Below the pieces are notes generated by a model. That model was not told the origin of the DNA and did not search any database. It was given only the letters and a program-made list of their open reading frames with translations. 64,000 bases of DNA from Tillus elongatus (Eukaryota > Arthropoda > Insecta > Coleoptera > Cleridae): the NCBI GenBank assembly GCA_964006375.1, contig OZ023264.1, positions 174,578,295 through 174,642,294 of the forward strand. Direction: 5' to 3'. The translations under genes were made by a program, and so were the position numbers. Every line of letters begins with the position of its first letter. Position 1 is the first letter of the stretch. This document shows, one piece after another, positions 37,736 to 49,203 of this stretch.

Positions 37736-38372
37736 TATAGACTATTAAACCATAAACTCTATAGCTGAAACTACCGCCAAAGCATCAGAAAGAGGTTTTA
37801 TTTTAAATGGATTTTCCGATAAAATTATAGGAAAATGAAGGACAGTGGTGGTTGAAGCTGAAACTTAGGGCTTTGTAAAACACGCCTTTTATGACATTCC
37901 TTCAATACAGTCCGTATTTTTTCCAGATTATTTGTCTAAAAATGGCAAATTTTAACGTTTCAAATCGCGACTTTTGACGTTTTAAGAAGAAAAAATACAA
38001 AATTTTAAAAATATGTTTTCTGCTATTTCTTGACATTTCTACGTCAAGAAAACTCAACCGTTTTATGTAATATTCAATCGGTTTTGTTAACCACACAATA
38101 TATTTTGTTATTGTGCTTTCCTTTGATCACCAGTGGCACCCAAAATGTTTTCATTTAAATGCCTATAACTTTTTCTGCTTTCAAACTAGAGTTCGGAATT
38201 TCCATATCTCTGTTATCTTCAGAGACATTAAATTTTTCCAAAAGAAAACCCAAAATCCTCCCGGAAAAACTAGCCCAATTTTCCTAGCTAACGAACTTAT
38301 CCAAGCCACTTACAAAATAAAGGTACCTACCACATTTCATCAAGATCGACCCATTCTTTTTGAGTTATCGGT

Positions 38373-38446
<74 letters not shown>
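37736..38446 (-). mobile_element. H element copy 14, split by IS630-type copy B
   Basis: Family middle (GCATCAGAAAGAGGTTTTAT; AACGTTTCAAATCGCGAC; CTAACGAACTTATCCAAGCC), GAGTTATCGGTGTGA and (TA)n 38377-38446. It resumes after the insertion at 40377 with TATATATGTAAACATAAATC and a hairpin TTAGTGAATTTCGTTTTACG at about 40400-40432. Confidence 0.7.
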
Positions 38447-38450
<4 letters not shown>

Positions 38451-40376
38451 GGCGCATTGAAAACGAAACAGACCGATTTGCGTCCAGAGAATTTTTTTAG
38501 GAAACGCTGAAACACGTCAATTTTAATATTGAGGGGGACATGTTTTGACATAAAACTCAACTTTGTCACATCAACCCCTTAAGGGTGGTGATTACACTCC
38601 TTATATATTTATATTTTAAATAGGGAACAAGGGTTTAATGTTACATCACTTAAAAGCTGTTTCTTTTCTGAATTAAGCACACTAATTTTTTTGGAAGTTT
38701 TATCAACTCGTTTAAAAATTATTCACAGTTGAAGATGCAAAAACACATTTCACTCATTCCGATAAGAAATGTGTTGATAGTCAATGTTTTATTGGTTTGT
38801 AATCAAAAAATTGACTATCAGAATATTTCTTATCGGAACGAGAGAAATGCGGTTTATTATTTCAGTTTATCCGTCGGTTTGATCCTTGATAGTACTACAG
38901 AAAATTAATTTAACAATGGTGTATTCTATAGAAGAAAGAGTTGAAATAATCACTCTTTTTTTCAAAAACAATGACTGTGCCAACCGTACCGCAAATTTGT
39001 TTGATGAACGGCATCCGAACAAACATGTTAACAGAAAATACATTTTGGAGTTTCGACAAAGTGGTTTAATAGCCAACAAAAAACGGGATCCGGAACGTGA
39101 ATTTCCGGTCAGAAAAGAGACTACTGGGATTAAAGTTTTAGGACAAATTGCTGCAGACCCAACGTTGAGCACGAGAAAATTGGCCACTGTTTCAAACATC
39201 AAAAGAAGAACTATTCAGAGAATATTGAAGCAGCATAAATTTAACCCGTATTAAATTCATCTTATACAACAACTGAATGAAGATGATTTTGATCGGCGGC
39301 TGGATTTTTTGTGAAGTTATGACTGCACGAATAGCTGATAATGGAAACTTTCTGTTCAATATCTGTGTTTTTCAGACGAGTGTACGTTTCTATTAAATTC
39401 TACAGTCAATTGTCATAATTGTCGTTATTGGGCAGATAATAATATAAGAAATTTTCACGAAGTCCGCGCTCAAACTCCCCAAAAATTGAATGTCTGGACT
39501 GACATTTTTAGAGACCGTTTAATCGGACCAATTTTTCTTGATGGCAATTTGAGTGGCAAAACGTATTTTGAGTTACTAGAAGATATCGTTTACCCTCTAC
39601 TAATTGACATTGTTGAAAATTATTATCGCTATCAAGAAAATCAATTTATGTTTCAACAAGATGGAGCTCCTCAGCATTTTTCACAACGTGTTAGGGAGTT
39701 TTTGAACAGAGATTTTGCAGAGCAATGGATTGGGCGTAGAGGTGCTATTTAGTGGCCCCCTAGATAACCGGATTTAACTCCTTTAGACTTCTTTCTATGG
39801 GGCCATTTAAAGAGCAGAATTTGCGCAACAGAACCGGAGTCTCTGGAAGAATTACGACGACGCATTGTTGAAGAATGCTGTCTAATAATTCCACAAATGC
39901 TCCAGAATGTCATAACTCGTTTGGAGCAAAATTTGTACTTTTGTATGGAAGCTGGTGGTCAACAATTTGAACACTTACTTAACTGAATAAACATTTTTTA
40001 ACGTTTGGTTTTGTTTTTTTTTGTTTTTTTAACGAAACATTGACTAATTAGTGCATTTCTTATCACAATGAATGAAATACGTTCATGCAACTCCAACTGT
40101 GAATAATTTATATAAGAGTTGATCAAACTTCCAAAAAACATAGTGTCCTGAACTCAGAACAAAAAGATCTTCCAAATGATGTAACAATCGACCCATGTTT
40201 CCTATTTAAAATACGAGTGTTGCTATCACCACCCTTAAGGGGTTGATGTGACAAAGTTGAGTTTTATGTCAAAACATGTCCCCTTCAATATTAAAGTTGC
40301 CGTGTTTCAACGTTTCTTTAAAAAAAATTTTCTCTGGACGCAAATCGGTCTGTTTCGTTTTCAATGCGCCACCCTG
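38447..40376 (+). mobile_element. Long-TIR IS630/mariner-type transposon, copy B
   Basis: Ends GGGTGGCGCATTGAAAACGA and inverse CAATGCGCCACCCTG, TA on both sides (38445-38446, 40377-40378). Inverted arms of about 300 bases as in copy A. The left end again sits in a (TA)n tract. The internal hairpin is at 38737-38855. Confidence 0.85.
38916..39986 (+). pseudogene. IS630/mariner-type transposase, copy B
   Basis: Starts MVYSIEERVEIITLFFKNND, with a four-codon deletion (LVAK in copy A) after YILEF. Stop at 39252 after KFNPY, and frameshifts near 39305 and 39370 (extra bases in LDFL and FSDE). From 39486 the frame reads NVWTDIFRDRLIGPIFLDGN, then FQQDGAPQHF (second Asp) and WIGRRGAI. Stops in the next block (39750, 39765) precede PDLTPLDFFLWGHL (third Asp; 36 residues after the second). 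The end LLN-stop at 39986 is intact. Less damaged than copy A in its 3' half. Confidence 0.85.
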
Positions 40377-40432
40377 TATATATGTAAACATAAATCTCAT
40401 TAGTGAATTTCGTTTTACGAAAAATTGGTCAA
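40377..40432 (-). mobile_element. H element copy 14, hairpin end
   Basis: Remainder of the element broken by copy B; see 37736-38446. Confidence 0.6.
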
Positions 40433-40656
40433 AACGCAAAATTACTGTTGGTCTTTTCAAATATGTTTTATTTCGCTTTGACCAGTCGAGGGCATTTATT
40501 GCATAAAAATGTTTGATTAGTAAAATTCTACTCACATAATTTACTAAAATTGTAAAATTGACCACGTAGGGTAGCTACTTAACGTATTGAACACTATATA
40601 AAGATTTTTATGATGGTTTTCTCTATCGTATCCATCATTCATCTATCATGTTTCAG

Positions 40657-40826
40657 ACAAACCTCAGTCTCCTAGCAGCTGCATGTTACGAAACGCGTCC
40701 CATGGAGGACTAGAAGTGTCATGCAAACCAGGTGAAGACGGTGGATTACATCAAAGTTTCGTACTGGAAGTTAACGACATTACCATGCCCGTTTCACCAC
40801 CAGGTGTTACCACAATGAGCGATCAG
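40657..40826 (+). CDS. Sidestep-like adhesion gene, first fibronectin III exon
   Basis: Acceptor TTTCAG at 40651-40656. Joined to the Ig exon in phase 1 it reads DKPQSPSSCMLRNASHGGLE, then VSCKPGEDGGLHQSFVLEVN: the start of a fibronectin type III domain with the Cys pair and the GGLxQxFxLEV pattern known from sidestep-type proteins. The frame needed by the next exon (phase 0) is met if the exon ends at CAG (40824-40826), which is followed by GCACGT, a GC donor. A normal GT at 40831 would put the next exon out of frame. So either a GC-AG intron is used or a different exon lies between. Confidence 0.75.
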
Positions 40827-41059
40827 GCACGTACCAAATATTACTAGATACTTGTATAAGTCCTCTACTCTTAGAATAGGTGTTATTACTTATTTAATAC
40901 AGGTGTCCGGTAATTTTAAACATATGAGCTAGAACCACATTTTATTTTCCAAACGTCCTTATAGCTGTGAAAGTAAACATATTTCTTTAAACATATTTCT
41001 TTTTTAGATTTAACGTTCTGTCTATTCTTAGTTTTATCTAAGATTATATTCCGCAAATA

Positions 41060-43562
41060 CAGGTGTCCCACGTCGAGTAATGTATTAGATTACTTCCGAA
41101 AATATAAATTTTTGAGCGTTGAAAATTTTTATACCGGGGTTTCCGAAGTTGCTCTATTTAATGGAAATAATTTAAAAAATGGCGGACTTCCGGTTACACC
41201 ATAAATATATATAAATATTTTTATTTCAAATAGAACACCTGTATATTATTGCATTTTTAAAATACTCATCTAATTTTAGGTTAAAAGTTATTATGGTATC
41301 TCCCTATCTTCAACTGTTTTCGAGTTATGTCATTTTATTTGAGAATTCTGTTCAAGGGGAGGCTGACTTAATGAAGGTGATTTCTTGTCGTGTTAGGATG
41401 CTGAAAATTCTTTAATTTGTCGTACATGTTCCAAGGCCATTAAGCTTGGACATGATTGTGATGAAACATTGTTTCATATACAGGGTATTTTGTAGGACGT
41501 ATTAGAATTTGATGTGATTTAAGCTAGAATAACTCTTTTATTTAAAATGGAACACCCTGTATGTTATCTTTCCATTGAATAGAGCAGATAATTCTCTTTC
41601 AAACTGTATTAGCGTCCCTATACCTAAAGTTGATAATTGTCGCGATATTTGCGGTTTACAAAAAAAAATTAATTCAATATTTATGAAATTTTAACAAATA
41701 ATAGATAATAACCAAAACTATTGAAAGTTGAAAATGATTATGCCTAGCTAAGAAACTCATAATTGATATTGTTTAAATTGTGTACCATTCGCACTAATAC
41801 ATCGCTCTAAGCGTATTACAATTCCATATTTCTGCGGGATCAATATTATCCAAACAATTACGGACTCTATCTTCAAGTTCTTTCCTAGTGTTGACTGGAG
41901 TCTCATAAACATCTGATTTCAATTTACCCCATAGGTAAAAATCCAGAGGAGTGAGATCGGGCGACCGTAGGTGCCCATTGTATGTTCGGCCGCGTCCCAT
42001 CCACCTCTCTCCGAATTCATCATTTAAAAAGCGCCTCACTTCTGCTGAATAATGCGCAGGAGCTCCATCTAGTTGATACCAACAATTTGCATACGCAGTG
42101 AGTGGTAAATTGTCCAAGAAATCAGATAAAGTGGTTCACAAAATCTCTCGGTATTGCACAGCCGTCAGATTATTATAGTAAATGCAGCACGATATTTTAT
42201 CATCCAGAAGAGCAAACAAGTTGAAGCTGAATTTTCTCTGAAAACAGAGTTCTTTTTTGACATGAGGATTGTCTTGAGCACAGTAGTGAATATTATGTCT
42301 GTTAAATATTCCTTCATGGGACATCTTTCTTTCGTCGGTCAAAATTATGCTTTTCAGAAATAAAGGGTCGTTGCGGCGTCTTTCAAGGAGAGTGTGACGA
42401 AATTCAATTCGGTGGGCTGGGTCGTTCGGTTCCAGAGCATGTACACTTATAAATTTATAATTATGCATCTTATGCTTGGACAATATTCTCTGTATGGAGG
42501 AACGTGCTATGTTCATGTCATATTCAGCTGAACGTATCAATGCCTTCGAAATAAGACAACACAGAAAGTTGTGTGTCTTCCTCTTCTGTAACTGGAACTG
42601 ATCTTGATGTTTGTTTAATCGTGCAACTTTGCGTTCTCAAGAAATTGGTTTCATAACGTCTGAATTTCAACGCAGTCATTGGCAAAGACTCGGGATACCT
42701 ATCATTAAACAGCCGACATGTTCTGCTGATTATTCTGTTGCACTCTTCATGAAAATAAAATAAATTCAGCAATTGTTCGTTTGAATAGCAGGCATTATTC
42801 ATTATAACGTATAATTCCTATTAATTCAGAGAACAAAGACAAAATAACCCACGTTGTGAATGACAGAAATATAAAACTGACAATAAACGTGAAAATGTGA
42901 AAGATCACATAGCACTCTTAGAATTCATACAGATTTTAGACATACTCCTAAATTATTTTTTTTTTTGGTTAACCGCAAATATCTCAACAATTATCAACCT
43001 TAGGTATAGGGATGCTAATACAGTTTGAAAGATAGTTATCTGCTCTATCAATGAGAAGATAGGATACAGGGTGTTCCATTTGAAATAAAAGAGTTATTCT
43101 AGCTTAAATCACACCAAATTCTAATACGTCCTACAAAATACCCTGTATATGAAACAATTTTTCCTCACAATCATGTCCAAGCTGAATAACCTTGGAACAT
43201 ATACGACAAATTAAATTAGAATTTTCAGCATCCTAACACGACACGAAATCACCTTAATTAAATCAGCCTCCCCTTGAACAGAATTATCAAATAAATTGAC
43301 ATAACTCGAAAACAGTTTAAGATAGGGAGAGCATACCCTGATAACTTTTAACCTAAAATTAGATGAGTATTCTAACAATGCGATAATATGTAGGGTGTTC
43401 TATTTGAAATATCTATTTACGGTGTAACCGGAAGTTCGCCATTTTGGAAATTATTTCTATTAAATGGAGCATCTTCGGAAACCCCCGTATACAAATTTTC
43501 AACAGTAAAAAATGTATATTTTAGGAAATAATCTAATACATTACTCGACGTGGGACACCCTG
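41060..43562 (-). mobile_element. IS630/mariner-type transposon with about 600-bp inverted arms
   Basis: The left end CAGGTGTCCCACGTCGAGTA and the inverse of the right end CAGGGTGTCCCACGTCGAGT stay parallel for about 600 bases (41060-41670 against 42957-43562). They share AATGTATTAGATTA, GACTTCCGGTTACACC, GAACACCCTGTATGTTATC and ATTTGCGGTT. TA flanks both ends (41058-41059, 43563-43564). A transposase gene lies between the arms on the minus strand. About 2.5 kb; half of the element is inverted repeat. Confidence 0.85.
41794..42802 (-). pseudogene. Transposase of the 600-bp-arm element
   Basis: Starts MNNACYSNEQLLNLFYFHEE, a helix-turn-helix N-terminus; a frameshift near 42530 then leads into MNIARSSIQRILSKHKMHNY. 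The first catalytic Asp is in SIILTDERKM, followed by EGIFNRHNIHYC. There is an in-frame TGA at 42136. Then YQLDGAPAHYSAEVRRFLND (second Asp), GERWMGRGR and RSPDLTPLDFYLWGKL (third Asp, 36 residues after the second). The end is NTLRAMY-stop. Same broad family as copies A-C but clearly a different lineage. Two lesions only. Confidence 0.85.
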
Positions 43563-43644
43563 TATAAACATGTCACATTTATGGTACAGTTACAGGAATT
43601 TAAACTTTGATTAAAGATTTGATCTACCTCTAAAAAGGGATATA

Positions 43645-43870
43645 GGTTGACAATTTGTCACCAACAGAGAGTTTCAGCTCTTGAAGGCGTAAAACGCCTA
43701 CACTTTGTGGCACCTAAAAACGATAAAAATGTTACTATCGTTGGATGTGTTTCAGCAATCGGAAGTTCGATATCATTAATGATATTCTTTAAAGCTAGAA
43801 TGCGAATACAAAGGGTTATGGTCATTTTGGGATGACCAGTTTTTTAGCGGCCACGAATAAATCTAGCATA
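43645..43870 (+). pseudogene. pogo/Tigger-like DDE transposase fragment
   Basis: The frame reads RVSALEGVKRLHFVAPKN then KNVTIVGCVSAIGSSISLMI and FFKAR, matching the block KGxKRxHxxxPxxxxxNVTxxGCxNAxGxxxPPMIxFKG of pogo/Tigger and jerky-type DDE domains. The first and last thirds are missing. Relic only. Confidence 0.65.
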
Positions 43871-44328
43871 CTTTGATAGTACCTCATACAAAATATGTAA
43901 CAGTGGTAAAAAAGGATTTGAAAAGTGCATCGGAGCCGAGATATACAGGGTGATTCATTAGAAGAGCGACATTCATATCTCGGTAACTATGTCAACTAGA
44001 GCTTCGGGAAAAAACTGTTCGACAGGTTTTTTTCAAGTACAATCAAGATTATATTTTTTTATTTTTTTATTCTTGCCACCAGATGGCGCTTTTTCGGTAA
44101 AAACTTTTCAAAGGCTGTTATCTAAAAATATTCCTATTACAATGTTAAAAGAAGATTACATGATTTCTGTTACAATGTTACCTTTTTTTTAACTTTCTCT
44201 GAAGTGCCCAATCTTCTCCAATATTTTCGTCTGAGTTTCGACCACCCATATATTAAGGATGATAAAAGTGTTCAATTTAGTTAAAGGTTGATGTAAGTTG
44301 GTAATCTTTTACTTTAGACCCATCATAT
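43871..44328. other. Intronic stretch without recognised genes
   Basis: TATACAGGGTGATTCATTAG at 43944 resembles an end of the CAGGGTG-type elements; no partner found. Confidence 0.4.
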
Positions 44329-44798
44329 TGTCACAGTGAACACTCTGGAATGACATTTCTAGAATAGACCAGAAGTGACAGGTGTAGAATAGTGTAGAAG
44401 ATCTAGAATCTCCATAGACAGATATAAATAGACGAGCGGTACACAGAGTAAGTTAGTTCAGTATTGAATAAGGTGGCATAGAAAAGTGATCATAGAATAT
44501 TAACCCTTATGTGGCTGACGGTGGTACCCGGGTACTTTTAAGGCGTACAAATTGGAATTTTGAATTTTCAAGAAGCCCAATCAAGTCGAGCTTCTAGGAC
44601 ATCTTCAACTAGATCATTTTATATACAACTTGTAAATTTTAGACATTAGGAATATACAGAACTCGATTTTTTTGCCATGAAAAAAAATTTGCACAGTCCT
44701 GGCGGACGGTGTTACCAGGGTACCACTGAGTAATTGATACAAGAAAACAGTAAAAAGGACTATACTTTCAATATATTTTATTGTATTCATTGCTATAT

Positions 44799-46685
44799 TC
44801 ACAAACGAATCTCACAAATATCAAATGGGGTTTTATCCTTGCATTCAAGGCAATGCACTGTTTGATCCGTGTGCTGGAGGCATACAGGATTCTTGCAAAC
44901 AGCGCACATCTTGCGAGTTTTTCTTTTCAGTTTGTCGTCTCCGCGATAGCATATTTTGCATATACCTTTCAACGAAATGCGTCCACAAGAATCTCGATCG
45001 GGCACAGGATTTGAGTTATGTGGCACTTCCAGGGAAACAGCCAGGACGCTTTCAATGGCGTTTTTCGTAAATCGATTTCGCAATACAACTGTATTTACGC
45101 TTCTTTGGGTCAGAGCAGGCAAACACAAGTCACGCGCTAGGTCTTTCAGGAAATTTCGCCTTTTATTAGTGCTCTGGTAACAAGTGGGATTGTTTTCCGT
45201 GTAAATTACATAGGCAGCCAAAGCTGCTACATCCAGTATGTTGAAAAAAAAAATCCAACGGCCACCGACTTGTTCGCCTTTTGCAGGTATAAGTTCCCAA
45301 CATTTTGTCCATAATGTCTACACCTGACTTAGTTTGATTGTAAAAAGAAATAACCTCAGGTTTTTTCTTCAAGGTGTCATCAACTACGTCTGTAGAGTGC
45401 ATTGTGGATAATAAGATTACGGCTTTGTTCACCTTTGAGACATACGAACATAACATGGCATTTCTATGAAAAGCAAACATTGTCGAAAAGGCGGGCCGTT
45501 CCTTATTAGGTATAAGATCTTTATGAATATAGGGTTTGTTCTTCCTTAGTGTGCCAACCAGAGTGAGCCCATCTGATTTAAGCATGCGAGCAAGAGGAAG
45601 TGATGTAAAGAAGTTGTCGGTGGTGATATTACGTCCTGAACCCTTGTAAGGTTGACATAAGCGCATCACAGTTTTTTCACTAATATTCACTTGCTGCTCA
45701 TTGCCTGCCAACCTTCCTGTGTAAATTGAGCCTTGACACGGATAAAAAGTTATTGCATCGCATACCCAGAACACCTTTATGCCATACTTGGCAGGTTTTG
45801 AATGAATGTACTGAGTGAACTTAGTTCTTCCGCGGTAGGGGAAGAGTTTTTCGTCAACAGTTAAATGTTCATTGGCCTTGTAAAGCTTCAAGAGATTTTG
45901 GTTTAGAAGCAACCAAATATCGCTTATTGCAGCAGCTTTGTCATTTTCAAGTCTAGTTGGTCGTGTTGTGGGGTTATCGAATCTAATAAAGCGAAGAATC
46001 TACTTGAAGCGGTCCCTACTCATTGCTGCTTTGTACAGTGGTAAGGCGTCTGACTTCCACAATTCATCAATGTGTTCAGTATTAGATTTATAAACACCAG
46101 CCACTAGTAAGATCCCAAAGAAAGCATCAAGTTCCTCATAAGTGATACGTTTCCACTGTTTTGGTGCTGATGGTGAATTCGTATCGAAATCATAATACAC
46201 TTGATTTGCCTTGCGATTTGACTCCCTTATGATAATCGATTTCATTTCGGGTGTCACCAAAGCATTGAATGTATCGGTACGAGTATACAAAGCTGTTGTA
46301 CGACTCGGGCCACCTAAAATTTACAAACAGGAAATTAGAATCAAAATTGGGAGAGAACAGAATACTATTACACACCTGACGCTCGAATAATATTATACGA
46401 TCGGGTTTGGGATGATGGTAATGGTGTCTTATTCCAGATAGTTGAATCCGGACTCCGATATGCATCAGCTGGTGGTGGAGATATTGTATGTTCTGCCTCT
46501 CGGATTAGCTCCTCCTCTACGTCGCTGTTAACCTCCACTTCTCTTTCGATAGGAACCGTCTCGCCTACGCGAACGTCTTCAATATCTGATTCTTCATCGT
46601 TTGCCGGCGGCACATAATCCTTGTCATCATCATCTTCAAATTGTTCACTGAATTCCTCATCAGACATCTCACATACCCTGAACAT
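44799..46685 (-). pseudogene. piggyBac transposase, one stop and one frameshift
   Basis: Minus strand. Exon 1 (46685-46376) encodes an acidic start, EMSDEEFSEQFEDDDDKDYV. A 62-base intron with GT...AG (46375-46314) joins in frame to exon 2 (SGGPSRTTALYTRT). A TAG at about 46000 interrupts RDRFK-ILRFIRFDNP. Then LTVDEKLFPYRGRTKFTQYI, GIKVFWVCDAITFYPCQGSI, ITTDNFFTSLPLA and GVDIMDKMLGTY carry the catalytic Asp motifs. An extra A in a run of ten (45244-45253) shifts frame within PLDFFF-NILDVAALAAYV. The C-terminus has the Cys-rich zinc-binding region (CKICYRGDD, CAVCKNPVCLQHT, CLECKD). Only two lesions; either could even be an assembly error. Confidence 0.9.
46314..46375 (-). other. 62-bp intron in the piggyBac transposase
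   Basis: Minus strand: TCAG|GTGTGT donor and TTTTAG|GTGGCC acceptor. Splicing keeps the frame (RASG then GPSRTT). Confidence 0.7.
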
Positions 46686-47563
46686 CTGTTCATCTGTTAT
46701 TCTGTATCGAAAACAGATTAGATTATAAGGGAAAAAAAATTTATGAGTATAATTGTGTGCATAATGTGCTTCATGTTAGCTGAGCTGTCACGGGTTATGG
46801 CAAGCAAGTGATAAAAACAACCATAATAGTACATCCAAGATATATGAAATTAAGACTGTAACATCTCATTATTCCAGCACCAAATCCTGCGTTCCCAGGA
46901 GTTATTTTCTAAACTTGTGCCAGAGGAGGCCTTACAAATAATTACACAATAGCAAGGTTTCTAAATAATATCTACTATAAAGCTAGACTATGAAATTATA
47001 ACATACAAAGAATAAAACATACTTATCTAGTTGAAGGTGACCTCTGGAATCGTGCGGAAGATCATCAACAGTGGACCGACGGGTGTTGTACTTTTCAGAA
47101 GCTCCACTGCACTCTCCGCCATCAAATCCACCTCCTGTGTTGGTTTGCAAGCGAGACATTTCCGTTTCTTCCACTAAAACTGCTCTCTAGTAAATCACAA
47201 CACACACTAAATGAAAAATTGTTGTGGTTATTACGTTATGCTCGCGCAGTCGCACACATATACGATACACAACACGCATCATTTATTTAAATGCACAGTG
47301 GCACCTGGGTACCACCTCCCGCCATTTACGTTGCATTATTTGTTCCGCCACATAAGGGTTAAGCGAGTCAACAGTAGGTGTTGGTGAATATGAAGCGATC
47401 ATAGAAGGCGATAGTGGAATATAGTTTTATGGACGTTTAATAATAGAGAAGAGAAATATTTTAGTTGACACTGGTGTTGGAAAATAGTTGGTAATAATAA
47501 ATTAGTAGTTGGGAAAGCTGTTTTTTGTTAATCAACCAATCCAGAAACCCGTAGAACGTAACA

Positions 47564-48410
47564 ACTGGTGTCAGAAGTGAGATTTTCAAGCTGCTAGCAG
47601 AAATATTATCCAGAATATTCGTTGAGCAACGTGAAAATTTCTTCTATAATCTCTGGAAGATCAGTGTCAGCGGTAAGTCATAACTGGGTGTGTTCTTGAA
47701 CCAGAATAAACTGTTTACCAGCGTTAAGTACGTCTATGCCTAAGATACGTAGCGCAACAGCCAAAATGGACGCCCAGCTAATGAAATTGATTTAAGAAAT
47801 GAAAGAGGAAGCCAGAAAAAGAGATGAAGAAATGAGAAAAAGAGATGAAGAGGCCAGAAAATAGATGAAGAAGCCAAATAAGAAATGAGAAAAGGGGACG
47901 AAGAAGTCAGAAAAAGAGATGAAGCAGCCAAAGAAGAAATGAAAAAAGGAGATGAAGAGACCATAAAAAGAGACGAGGAAGCCAAAGAAAAAATGAGAAG
48001 AAGAGACGAAGAGACAAGAGAGGAAATGAGAAGAAAAGATGAAGAAGCTAAAGAAGAAGCCAGAAAGAGAGATAAAGAAGCTAGAAAAAGAGACGAAGAC
48101 GCTAAAGGGGAAATGAGAAAGAGAGACGAAGAGATAAGAGAGGAACTGAGAAAAAGAGATGAAGAAGTTAAAGAGCAAATGATAAAAATAAATGAAGAGG
48201 CCAGAAAAAGAGACGACGAATCTATATCTGTAATCCGTAATAAAAAACACCATCTTCCATTTGAAGTCCCATACTAACGTCAATATTTTTAGTGAACTGG
48301 AAACTTCGAGAAACCCACGTGCGTGAATTTCCAGAATTCAATTGTAAGGCGTACTCCAGAAACGACTGATGGAAGGTCTACGTGGGACACTCTGTGTGTA
48401 TAGCTTCACT
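47564..48410 (+). mobile_element. gypsy-like element leader and start of gag, truncated
   Basis: Follows the LTR: primer-binding site at 47566, a 200-base leader, then a gag-like frame from about 47766 and the block TTDGRSTWD near 48368, resembling the YDGRxxWxxY motif of gypsy gag. Nothing gypsy-like is seen after about 48410 and there is no second LTR in view. Confidence 0.65.
47766..48277 (+). pseudogene. gag N-terminus: Lys/Arg/Asp/Glu coiled-coil repeat
   Basis: Begins MDAQLMKLI, then a stop, then long runs of KRDEEARKRDEE-type repeats in imperfect 21-24-base DNA units. A frameshift near 47860 moves the reading to the frame of 47885, which runs open to 48277 (ends HHLPFEVPY). The charged pattern predicts a long helix. 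It sits right after the LTR and primer site, so gag is the likely origin; repeat slippage explains the frame changes. Confidence 0.65.
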
Positions 48411-48708
48411 GAGCTAACTCTGTTTAAAAAGTTAATTGTGTAATATATATCATATTTGGTTATTAAACGGAACTTTAATAAAGCCCGAATATACCTTATG
48501 AATAAAATTACGAAACGTCTTTGCCGTAAATTGTGTAAGCCCGCTTCGTGCTTCTAACTTTTCAGTTTGTATTCTCTTAACTGAACTGCCTGAGCATATC
48601 TAATGAAGATTGTGGCAGTTTTCGTAAACTTGACCACTTTTTCTATCTAGAGATTCAGAAAATTTTATGCAGCAATCAAGTATTTCATCTCATCTTTTTC
48701 CCCTTTAG
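48411..48708 (+). other. Intron end before the second fibronectin exon
   Basis: No gene. Good polypyrimidine tract and acceptor CATCTTTTTCCCCTTTAG at 48691-48708. Confidence 0.7.
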
Positions 48709-48889
48709 GGCGAACATCCGAGCACTCCGCTATATCGTGTCCTGGGAGAGGAGCCTCGATTTAGATTGCATAGTTTGGAACCTGGAAAGGAATACAGAAT
48801 CACGGTTTATGCTGAGAATGCCAAGGGTCGAAGCTATCCGCCGGTTGTTCTCCAACGTGTTAAGATTGATCTTACAACGTATCTAACGG
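48709..48889 (+). CDS. Sidestep-like adhesion gene, second fibronectin III exon
   Basis: 181 bases between AG (48707-48708) and GG|GTAAGT (48890 on). Reads GEHPSTPLYRVLGEEPRFRL then HSLEPGKEYRITVYAENAKG and RSYPPVVLQRVKI. These are the C-terminal strands of a fibronectin III domain: LEPGxxYxIxVYAxNAKGRS is a near-textbook F-strand and an especially good fit to sidestep proteins. Phase 0 at the start, phase 1 at the end. Together with 40657-40826 it makes about 115 residues: one domain plus linker. Confidence 0.85.
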
Positions 48890-49203
48890 GTAAGTTCACG
48901 GAATGTGTTAACACTTATAGATAATAGAGAACAGTTCTTGTTGATAACGAAACAGTGTTTGGAACTGTCAGTGCATTTGTGCTGTTCTATACAGAATGCA
49001 ACTACTTAAATAATACACCTAACCACTTTACATGTTTGGATTCTGTTCTGGGCTTTGCTGAAAATAATTTATTTCAATCACTCACCATTAGTAGACATCT
49101 CGTAGAACATTCAAAGTGATTATGGTACCTATTTTAAATCAATAAATGTTCTTCAGGTACTCTAAATTATTCAGCAGTTACTTTCTCTATAGTATTAGCT
49201 TTT

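Larger units (their letters stand above)
44504..47358 (-). mobile_element. piggyBac transposon with perfect TTAA borders
   Basis: CCCTTATGTGGC (44504-44515) and GCCACATAAGGG (47347-47358) are perfect 12-bp inverse ends, each flanked by TTAA (44500-44503, 47359-47362). Inside them the subterminal blocks GGTGGTACCCGGGTAC (left) and, inverted, GGTGGTACCCAGGTGCC (right) also match. 2855 bases, carrying one transposase gene on the minus strand. The perfect ends suggest recent insertion. Confidence 0.95.
44329..47563 (+). repeat. Long terminal repeat of a gypsy-like element, split by a piggyBac
   Basis: Starts TGTCACAGTGAACACTCTGG and ends GTAGAACGTAACA, i.e. TGT...ACA. Without the piggyBac and one TTAA it is about 376 bases. 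A TATA box (TATAAATA, 44423-44430) and further sequence fit a promoter. Immediately after it, TGGTGTCAGAAGTGAGA at 47566 looks like a tRNA primer-binding site. Only this 5' LTR is in the window. Confidence 0.75.

Noticed and set aside
40804..40805. GT donor CAG|GTGTTA as the end of the first fibronectin exon
   Set aside because: It gives phase 1, which puts the next exon in a wrong frame.
47792..48283. Hydrophobic frames on the minus strand (rich in Ser/Phe)
   Set aside because: They are shadows of the purine-rich gag-like repeat on the plus strand.
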